DNA of 6,293 nt from Candidatus Azambacteria bacterium RBG_16_47_10. Lineage in GTDB: Bacteria > Patescibacteriota > Minisyncoccia > GWC2-36-17 > WO2-46-25. The stretch lies in the NCBI GenBank assembly GCA_001773975.1, contig MEYI01000028.1:163-6455 (forward strand), in the 5' to 3' direction. A program made the translations under genes and the position numbers. Shown piece after piece: positions 1 through 5,339 of this stretch (its first letter is position 1; each line of letters begins with the position of its first letter). The notes under the pieces are model-generated. The model did no database searches. It was given only the letters and a program-made list of their open reading frames with translations, and was not told where the DNA came from.

Positions 1-996
1 CGTCATAGTAAACAGTATTGGGCGCGCATCAATCGAGCGAAGCAGTACCTCGATCCTAATGATGCGCTAGATCCCATGATCGCTTATCTTGCAGGACTTA
101 TAAAAAAGATACAACCCGATATTATTTTTTTAAACGGATTCGGAATGGTGCCGTGGTTGCTTATGAAAGCGGGGTATGAGACCGGGGTACCGACCGTTAT
201 CCAGCATGGGGGGATATGGACGAAGGAGATCGAGATGTATCGTGATGTGTACCATCCGGCGACGCTAAAGATCCTGTGCAAAATGGAGAGGGAGATTTCT
301 CGCTATGTTGACCATGAAATATTTTTGAATAAAAAAAGCTGGGACGTATATAATGAAGCGGTGGTGAAAGTGAGTAAAAAAAATGCGAGCATCATTCCGT
401 TGCCGTATGCGACGCTTGCGTATCATGAAAAAACCAAAGCGAAAAAAGATGTATATAATATCGGTATTGTTGCACGGTGGGATAGAATAAAAAACCATGA
501 AGCGGTGTTGCGTCTCGCAAAAAGGGCGCGAGAGAAAGATCTTCCATGGGTGTTTCATGCGGTAACGTCAATTCCGCAGACAAATATTAAAAAGGAATTC
601 AAGGATGAATATCGGACATTTATCTCGGTTGAGAAACCGAAAGACAGAAAGGGAATCGTCCGCTTTTTTCAGAAAATGGATCTTATGATATTGCCGTCAC
701 ACTTTGATGTGTCGCCATTCGTGGTGATCGAGGCGGCGATGGAGGGAACGCCGACGCTTATTTCTCCCTATGTGGGACACGTTGATGAATATAAAAAAGC
801 GGGTGCAAACGAGTGGGTGGTCGATTTTTCCGATGAAGAGAAAGTGGTGCGCCGCATACAAAAGATAATTGGCAAGCCGATTTCAAAAAAACTTGTTCGT
901 TTATTTGAAAAACTGCATGATCCGGAAAGAGTATGCGGCCACTATCTGGCACTGTTTGAACATGTGAAAGAAAAAGCATTAACCAAGAAAATATGA
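1..996 (+). CDS. GT4-like glycosyltransferase, 5' end cut off by window edge
   Basis: The reading frame is open from base 1, so the ATG at 76 is probably internal and the true start lies upstream; 331 residues are visible, against about 350-400 for the family. The visible part starts late in the N-terminal Rossmann domain (VIQHGGIW near base 200). The C-terminal domain begins around base 460 with GIVARWDRIKNHE, the equivalent of the GR...KG nucleotide-sugar loop, and continues to the donor-binding helix near 706-760 (VSPFVVIEAAMEGTP). The usual E-x7-E pair appears as Asp (706-708) and Glu (730-732), a D-x7-E variant. Such enzymes move a sugar from a nucleotide donor to a growing glycan or lipid at the cytoplasmic face of the membrane; donor and acceptor cannot be read here. 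Its TGA stop overlaps the next start (ATGA), which suggests translational coupling with a second glycosyltransferase. The fold class is fairly sure, the substrate unknown. Confidence 0.85.
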   Translation, partial: RHSKQYWARINRAKQYLDPNDALDPMIAYLAGLIKKIQPDIIFLNGFGMVPWLLMKAGYETGVPTVIQHGGIWTKEIEMYRDVYHPATLKILCKMEREISRYVDHEIFLNKKSWDVYNEAVVKVSKKNASIIPLPYATLAYHEKTKAKKDVYNIGIVARWDRIKNHEAVLRLAKRAREKDLPWVFHAVTSIPQTNIKKEFKDEYRTFISVEKPKDRKGIVRFFQKMDLMILPSHFDVSPFVVIEAAMEGTPTLISPYVGHVDEYKKAGANEWVVDFSDEEKVVRRIQKIIGKPISKKLVRLFEKLHDPERVCGHYLALFEHVKEKALTKKI

Positions 997-2027
997 ATAT
1001 AGCACAACTTGTATCAAATCTTCATGTAGTGTTTCCCACGGCAAATAACGCGATCTATTCACATGTTGCGTGGCTCACCAATGGCCTGACTGATCTAGGG
1101 CATACTGTTCATTTATTTGCGGCAGGCGGATCGGATACGCGCGGACAGCTTCATTCCGTTACGCCAGCGTCATTGGCGCACATGAACGTTCCCGATAAGT
1201 TAAAAAAACATTATATGAATTTGCTGGCGTCGGAATGCTATAAGCATGCCAAGGATGTCGATATTATTCACTCGCATTTTAATTTGATAAGCTCGTTTTA
1301 TACCGACCTTGTCGCTGTCCCTACGGTGCAGTCGATCCATTCTCCGCCGACCGAGGAGGTTAAGCCGCTTTTGATGCAGTTTAAAGATAATAATTATATT
1401 TCTTTCTCTTTTGCGCAAAGAAAAGCATTGCCGGAATTGAATTGGATCGCCAATATTTATCACGGGGTTGATATGAATATATTTTCTTTCAATCCGGAGC
1501 CCCAGAATTATTTTTTGTATCTGGGAAGGATCACGCAAGACAAAGGGGTTCATCTTGCGATCGCGGCGGCAAAAGAAGCGGGTGTTTCATTGATCATTGT
1601 TGGACGCAGTTATCCCGATGAAAGTTATTGGCATGATGAGATCGAAAAGTATATTGATGGGAAAATGGTGCGTTATGTGGGTGAAGCTGATTTTGAAAAA
1701 AAGATCGAATGGATCAGAAACGCAAAAGCGCTTTTATTTCCCACTCAATACGATGAGGTATTTGGGTATGTAATGATCGAGGCGATGGCATGCGGAACTC
1801 CGGTGATAGGATGGAGGAGCGGTTCAGTACCGGAGGTGGTCTCACATGAAAGGACCGGCTATGTCGTTGAGAGTGTTTCTGATATGGTGAAAGCGATCCA
1901 AAAGATAGACTCTATCAGCAGAGAAGAAACGCGCGCGCGCGCGGAAAAATATTTTAGCGTGGAAAAGATGGTGCGCGGGTATGAGTATGTATATGCGCGG
2001 GTAATTAAGGAATATAAGAAGAAATGA
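993..2027 (+). CDS. GT4 family glycosyltransferase
   Basis: Complete 344-residue protein, a usual length for retaining GT-B enzymes of family GT4. The N-terminal domain has the acceptor-side pattern of this group: a loop followed by YSHVAWLTNGL (22-32), GHTVHLFAAGGSDT (36-49) and an IIHSHF strand. The linker carries YHGVD (156-160). The C-terminal donor domain opens with YLGRITQDKG (about 176-185) and has a full E-x7-E motif at Glu255 and Glu263 in DEVFGYVMIEAMACGTPVIG, followed by SGSVPEVV and TGYVV. It is predicted to be a cytosolic or membrane-associated enzyme that uses a nucleotide sugar for cell-surface glycan or glycolipid synthesis; the sugar is not predictable. The start overlaps the stop of the upstream glycosyltransferase by four bases and has no Shine-Dalgarno sequence, so reinitiation is likely. 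The two glycosyltransferases differ in sequence, so they are not a recent duplication. Confidence 0.93.
   Translation: MNIAQLVSNLHVVFPTANNAIYSHVAWLTNGLTDLGHTVHLFAAGGSDTRGQLHSVTPASLAHMNVPDKLKKHYMNLLASECYKHAKDVDIIHSHFNLISSFYTDLVAVPTVQSIHSPPTEEVKPLLMQFKDNNYISFSFAQRKALPELNWIANIYHGVDMNIFSFNPEPQNYFLYLGRITQDKGVHLAIAAAKEAGVSLIIVGRSYPDESYWHDEIEKYIDGKMVRYVGEADFEKKIEWIRNAKALLFPTQYDEVFGYVMIEAMACGTPVIGWRSGSVPEVVSHERTGYVVESVSDMVKAIQKIDSISREETRARAEKYFSVEKMVRGYEYVYARVIKEYKKK
1930..1943. repeat. (CG)7 alternating tract inside the glycosyltransferase gene
   Basis: Fourteen bases of uninterrupted CG alternation lie in frame and encode part of Thr-Arg-Ala-Arg-Ala near the C terminus of the protein. Alternating CG is the classic Z-DNA-prone sequence, and such tracts can also slip during replication. 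It is probably a by-product of GCG and CGC codon preference, which gives shorter GCGCGC runs elsewhere in the window (for example near 4143, 4231 and 5971). Confidence 0.6.
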
Positions 2028-2038
2028 TAGTGTATTAA

Positions 2039-2053
2039 TTACCATTGTGGTAA
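2039..2053. promoter_or_regulatory. Perfect inverted repeat in the gap before the oxidase gene
   Basis: TTACCA-TTG-TGGTAA is a perfect 6-bp inverted repeat with a 3-base spacer. It lies 11 bases after the glycosyltransferase stop and 37 bases before the oxidase start, in the only non-coding gap on this side of the oxidase. There is no T-run after it on either strand, so it is not a normal intrinsic terminator. It could be a small operator or an mRNA hairpin that marks the transcript boundary. I see no convincing -35/-10 pair in the gap (2028-2090). Confidence 0.3.
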
Positions 2054-2090
2054 AGTATAGCGAGAAAGTATTGCACTAATATCAAGAGGC

Positions 2091-3743
2091 ATGCCGTCAT
2101 TTATTGAAGAACTCAAACAGGTATTTTTAGGAGATATTCTTATTGATGAGGAGTCATTGAAAAAGTACAGCCGCGATGCGAGTCTACTTGAAGTGAAGCC
2201 GAGTATCGTTGTGGCGCCAAAAAACACAGACGACATTAAAGAACTCGTGGCGCTCCTAAACAGAAAAAATGCCGAGGGTGGCACGCGGTACAGTCTGTCG
2301 GCTCGTTCAGGCGGGACGGATATGACCGGAGGGCCGCTGACCGAATCGATTGTGGTTGATCTGAATAAGTATATTAACTCCGTAAAGGAGGTTGGTGACG
2401 GCTATGCCATTACCGAGCCGGGTGTGTTCTACCGTGATTTTGACGCAAAGACATTGGAAAAAGGACAGTTTTTACCGACATTTCCCGCATCACGTCAGAT
2501 ATGCACGGTGGGCGGCATGGTGGCGAATAACTCAGGCGGCGAAAAAACGCTGACATATGGCAAGACGGAAAATTTTGTGGAGCATGTGAAAATGATATTG
2601 CGTGACGGGAATGAATATACATTTAAGCCGTTATCGCTTGCTGAGCTTGAGGAAAAAAAGAAGTTGACGACGCTAGAAGGGGATATGTATCGGAAGATGC
2701 ATGCGCTCGTGGAAAATAATTATGATGCGCTGAAGGAGGCACAACCGCACGTATCGAAAAACTCCGCAGGATATTTTTTGTGGAACGTACTTGATAAGGA
2801 GAAAGGGATCTTTGATGTTACGAAGCTGATCACCGGATCCCAGGGAACGCTGGGGATTATGACGGAAATAAAGTTTCGTTTGGTAAAGCCGAAAAACGAG
2901 ACGCGCCTCTTGATCGCGTATTTGAAAGATATGAAAGAGGTCGCGCATGTTGCGCTTGCGGTACTGAAGCACAAGCCGGAAAGTTTTGAATCGTTCGACG
3001 ATCATACGTTCAATATTTCCATGCGGCTGTTGCCCGGGATGATCAAAAAAATGAAAGGGAATTTCATTACCCTTGCGTTCAGCTTTTTGCCTGATCTATG
3101 GATGATGGTGACCGGAGGTATTCCGAAACTGGTACTTCTTGCCGAATTTACCGGAGACACGGGGGATGAAGCATATGAAAAGGCCTTTGCTGCGCAAAAA
3201 GAGATCGAATCGTTTCATATGAAAACGAAAGTGACCCGTTCGGCGAAAGAAGGGGAGCGCTATTGGGTGATGCGTCGGGAAAGTTTTAATCTGTTGCGCC
3301 AGCATGTGCATGGAAAGCGCACCGCGCCGTGCATCGATGACATCATAGTGCGCCCGGATCAGATGCCCGAATTTTTGCCGAAGGTGTATGCGATCTTAAA
3401 TCAATACGACATTATTTATACTGTTGCCGGCCACGTGGGGGACGGAAATTTTCACATTATTCCGCTGATGGATTTCCACAAAGAACGGTCAAAGCAGATC
3501 GTCGCCGAGCTTTCCGAGAAAATTTTCAGTCTGGTAGGGGAATTTAAAGGGTCTATCACGGCAGAACACAATGACGGCATCATCAGGACGCCGTATCTGC
3601 ACTATATGTTTAATGATCATATTAGGGGATTATTTTTAGAAGCGAAAAATATCTTCGATCCCGACAGGATCTTTAATCCCGGGAAAAAAGTGGAGGGATC
3701 TCTGCAATACACATTTGATCACATCAAGATCGAACAAGAATAG
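2091..3743 (+). CDS. FAD-linked oxidase, GlcD / D-lactate dehydrogenase type
   Basis: A complete 550-residue flavoprotein of the VAO/PCMH superfamily. The FAD-binding domain (about 35-265) shows the pyrophosphate loop SARSGGTDMTGGPL (70-83), GGMVANNSGG (141-150) and KLITGSQGTLGI (245-256). The C-terminal FAD-oxidase domain has IDDIIV, GHVGDGNFH (447-455, with the His residues expected at the active site), AEHNDG (491-496) and the closing IFDPDRIFNPGKK. The family oxidises 2-hydroxy acids such as glycolate or D-lactate to 2-oxo acids and passes electrons to a quinone or another carrier; the substrate cannot be fixed from sequence. No cysteine-rich Fe-S domain is fused to it, and no GlcE/GlcF-like partner lies beside it. 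A hydrophobic stretch (about 319-347) may help membrane contact. Only one nucleotide separates a purine-rich AAGAGG from the ATG, which is too close for a normal ribosome binding site, but the N terminus matches the family and no better start exists. Confidence 0.93.
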   Translation: MPSFIEELKQVFLGDILIDEESLKKYSRDASLLEVKPSIVVAPKNTDDIKELVALLNRKNAEGGTRYSLSARSGGTDMTGGPLTESIVVDLNKYINSVKEVGDGYAITEPGVFYRDFDAKTLEKGQFLPTFPASRQICTVGGMVANNSGGEKTLTYGKTENFVEHVKMILRDGNEYTFKPLSLAELEEKKKLTTLEGDMYRKMHALVENNYDALKEAQPHVSKNSAGYFLWNVLDKEKGIFDVTKLITGSQGTLGIMTEIKFRLVKPKNETRLLIAYLKDMKEVAHVALAVLKHKPESFESFDDHTFNISMRLLPGMIKKMKGNFITLAFSFLPDLWMMVTGGIPKLVLLAEFTGDTGDEAYEKAFAAQKEIESFHMKTKVTRSAKEGERYWVMRRESFNLLRQHVHGKRTAPCIDDIIVRPDQMPEFLPKVYAILNQYDIIYTVAGHVGDGNFHIIPLMDFHKERSKQIVAELSEKIFSLVGEFKGSITAEHNDGIIRTPYLHYMFNDHIRGLFLEAKNIFDPDRIFNPGKKVEGSLQYTFDHIKIEQE

Positions 3744-3768
3744 TATGGGGTGCCTGATGTCGTAACGT

Positions 3769-4431
3769 ATGCGCATGCATAAACTCGGCGAATATATCTT
3801 TTTTATTGCCATAGCATTTTTTGTTGCGCTTTTGTTTTTTGTTTCTGCTCCGCTGCAGGATGCATTGCTTGATGTCGTGGTGCTTTTCGGGAGCTATGTC
3901 GCGGATCATCCGATTCTCGGCACGCTTATTTTTATTGCATTAGCGGCAGTATCCGCATTTCTTTCTCCGTTCTCAAGTGCGCCGCTTGTTCCTGTTGCGG
4001 TGCTTATATGGGGCAATACGCTTACATCGGGCATGCTTTTTCTCGGATGGATGATCGGGGACGTGATCGCCTATGGCATTGGGGCATACGCAGGTAAGCC
4101 GATCATGCGATATCTGATCGCGGAAGAAAAGGTGGCATATTATCGCGCGCGTATTCCTCAGCGCGCCGAGTTTCCCCTCATTTTATTATTCCGCTATGCG
4201 GTGCCTTCTGAGGTCGGCGGGTATGTGCTTGGCGCGGTACGCGCGCATTTTTGGAAATATTTTATCGCGACATTTCTTGCCGAGCTTCCGTTCGCATTGA
4301 TGACGGTGTACGCAAGCGATGCGCTCGTGCGCCATGAACCGCTTTTGTTCATCGCATGGGCAATTTCCATCATTGCGATCATTGGGGTCATGTTTTATTT
4401 TTTTCATCGATATATAAAAAAGAATCACTAG
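3769..4431 (+). CDS. VTT-domain (SNARE-associated) membrane protein, TVP38/TMEM64-like
   Basis: A 220-residue integral membrane protein with hydrophobic segments at about 9-27, 33-45, 49-65, 72-107 (a re-entrant or paired region), 135-157, 161-182 and 191-212, and a basic C terminus. The VTT signature is seen as SPFSSAPLVPVAVLIWG (66-82), GWMIGDVIAYGIGAYAGKP (93-111) and FRYAVPSEVGGYVLGAVR (141-158). The last block resembles the R...VP...Y..G block of TVP38/TMEM64 proteins more than the RxxPxxR block of classical DedA. Members of the VTT superfamily act as lipid flippases or scramblases, or in membrane homeostasis; the exact role here is inferred only at superfamily level. The start could be ATG 3769 or ATG 3775, and neither has a Shine-Dalgarno sequence. 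The gene follows the oxidase by 25 bases and precedes the peptidase by 3, so it is probably in one transcript with both. Confidence 0.85.
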   Translation: MRMHKLGEYIFFIAIAFFVALLFFVSAPLQDALLDVVVLFGSYVADHPILGTLIFIALAAVSAFLSPFSSAPLVPVAVLIWGNTLTSGMLFLGWMIGDVIAYGIGAYAGKPIMRYLIAEEKVAYYRARIPQRAEFPLILLFRYAVPSEVGGYVLGAVRAHFWKYFIATFLAELPFALMTVYASDALVRHEPLLFIAWAISIIAIIGVMFYFFHRYIKKNH

Positions 4432-4434
4432 CAT

Positions 4435-5268
4435 ATGAATAACGGAAAGGTGTTAACAATTCTCGGAGCAGTCGTGCTCATCGTTGGTATTGCGATCTCT
4501 GTGCAAAGTGTTGTGGCGGTGCGCTCGCTCGTGACGCAGAATAGCGGGGATGCGATTATTAATTTTGTGCCGCTAGAGAAGAAGGCAGTGCGTCAAGAAG
4601 AAATGAAAGTGCTTTCTCCAGCTCCGATTCCTTCTATTTCTGTGCCGACAACCGCGCCATCATCGCCATCATCGGTGTCGATGATGGCGAAAAAGGTATT
4701 GCTTGATGTGCCGTTCACCCCGCAGGCACCGTTCGGTAATTGGGCGGATGAGCGGCAGGATTACGGATGTGAGGAAGCATCTATTTTGATGGCGGTGTAT
4801 TGGGCGAAAGGGAAGGAATTGTCGTATGAAAAGGCGGAAGAAGAAATTATAGCCATATCAGAGTTTGAAAAGAAGGTGTATGGAAACTTCTACGATACGT
4901 CGGTGGCAGATACGCTCAAGGTGTTGAGAACATATTTTGGATATGTGAATGCGCGCGTGCAATATGATATCGGCGTTGCTGATATTAAGGCAGAGCTTGC
5001 GGCAGGGAACGTGGTAATCGTGCCAATAGACGGGCGCTTGCTGGGAAATCCATATTTTACACCGCCGGGGCCGCCAAAGCATAAGCTCGTAATCCGCGGA
5101 TATGATGATGCAACACAGGAATTTATCACCAATGATCCTGGCACAAAACGAGGAGAAGCGTATCGGTATTCGTATGCGGTTATGGAAAATGCCCTCCTTG
5201 ATTATCCGTCCGGGAGGGACGGAGATATTGTGAATGTTCGTACAGCAATGATCGTGGTAGGAAAGTAG
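4435..5268 (+). CDS. Membrane-anchored C39-like cysteine peptidase
   Basis: A 277-residue protein with three parts. Residues 6-29 form one hydrophobic segment after Lys5, a signal anchor with no lipobox. Residues about 60-82 are a Pro/Ser/Thr-rich linker. Residues 87-275 are a peptidase C39-like domain (Peptidase_C39_2 type). The expected papain-like residues are present: Gln97 in VPFTPQAPFGNW (oxyanion hole), Cys112 in DYGCEEAS (nucleophile), His216 in PKHKLVIRGYD and Asp234 in ITNDPG. The catalytic domain should face outward, tethered to the membrane. Unlike C39 domains that process bacteriocin leaders, it is not fused to an ABC transporter, and none is encoded nearby; the substrate is unknown, with envelope protein or peptide cleavage being the inference. 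It starts three bases after the VTT gene, so the two are probably co-translated. Internal ATGs at 4681 and 4684 could in principle give a cytosolic form lacking the anchor, but nothing supports their use. Confidence 0.88.
   Translation: MNNGKVLTILGAVVLIVGIAISVQSVVAVRSLVTQNSGDAIINFVPLEKKAVRQEEMKVLSPAPIPSISVPTTAPSSPSSVSMMAKKVLLDVPFTPQAPFGNWADERQDYGCEEASILMAVYWAKGKELSYEKAEEEIIAISEFEKKVYGNFYDTSVADTLKVLRTYFGYVNARVQYDIGVADIKAELAAGNVVIVPIDGRLLGNPYFTPPGPPKHKLVIRGYDDATQEFITNDPGTKRGEAYRYSYAVMENALLDYPSGRDGDIVNVRTAMIVVGK
4655..4672 (+). repeat. Two tandem 9-bp copies in the peptidase linker
   Basis: CGCCATCAT occurs twice head to tail (4655-4663 and 4664-4672), contributing to the repeated Pro-Ser-Ser of the extracytoplasmic linker. 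The unit is a multiple of three, so gain or loss of a copy would change linker length without a frameshift. The second copy also forms most of the left arm of the hairpin at 4663-4690. Confidence 0.7.
4663..4690. repeat. 12-bp perfect hairpin inside the peptidase gene
   Basis: A left arm TCGCCATCATCG (4663-4674), a GTGT loop (4675-4678) and the exact reverse complement (4679-4690) make a 12-bp stem with no mismatch. It lies in coding sequence at the end of the Pro/Ser linker, just before the catalytic domain. It is followed by a short A-run but no T-run, so it is not a standard terminator on the plus strand. It may slow the ribosome after the membrane anchor emerges, mask the internal ATGs at 4681 and 4684, or be a chance result of repeated Ser and Met codons. 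Confidence 0.65.
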
Positions 5269-5282
5269 TGGATAACTCGTTT

Positions 5283-5311
5283 TTGACCAGAAACTCATAA
5301 TCTTATATAAT
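5283..5311 (+). promoter_or_regulatory. Sigma70-type promoter for the Fic gene
   Basis: TTGACC (5283-5288) matches the -35 consensus at five of six bases. TATAAT (5306-5311) matches the -10 consensus exactly, and the spacer is the optimal 17 bases. Transcription would begin near 5318, giving an untranslated leader of about 22 AT-rich bases before the ATG at 5340. This is the strongest promoter-like sequence I found in a gap, and it suggests the Fic gene is expressed separately from the peptidase gene. Confidence 0.7.
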
Positions 5312-5319
5312 CTTATATA
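5297..5319 (+). repeat. 10-bp tandem repeat overlapping the Fic promoter -10 box
   Basis: The unit ATAATCTTAT is repeated 2.3 times without mismatch. The TATAAT box is made at the junction of copies one and two: the last T of the first copy followed by the ATAAT of the second. Loss of one copy would remove the well-spaced -10 box. The repeat may also be a binding site for a regulator, one helical turn per copy. Confidence 0.75.
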
Positions 5320-5339
5320 GTTAGAATATATGATTATAT

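Noticed and set aside
3769..3780. Palindromic ATGCGCAT and GCATGC at the VTT protein start
   Set aside because: Very short and created by two nearby ATG codons; no support for an operator.
5205..5223. A 7-bp stem with a 5-base loop (TCCGTCC / GGACGGA) near the end of the peptidase gene
   Set aside because: It is within coding sequence, ends 45 bases before the end of the gene, and has no T-run, so it is not an intrinsic terminator; the pairing probably follows from the Ser-Gly-Arg-Asp-Gly codons.
5269..5339. A possible terminator after the peptidase gene
   Set aside because: There is a run of five T residues at 5281-5285 region but no GC-rich hairpin before it; the T residues belong to the -35 box area.
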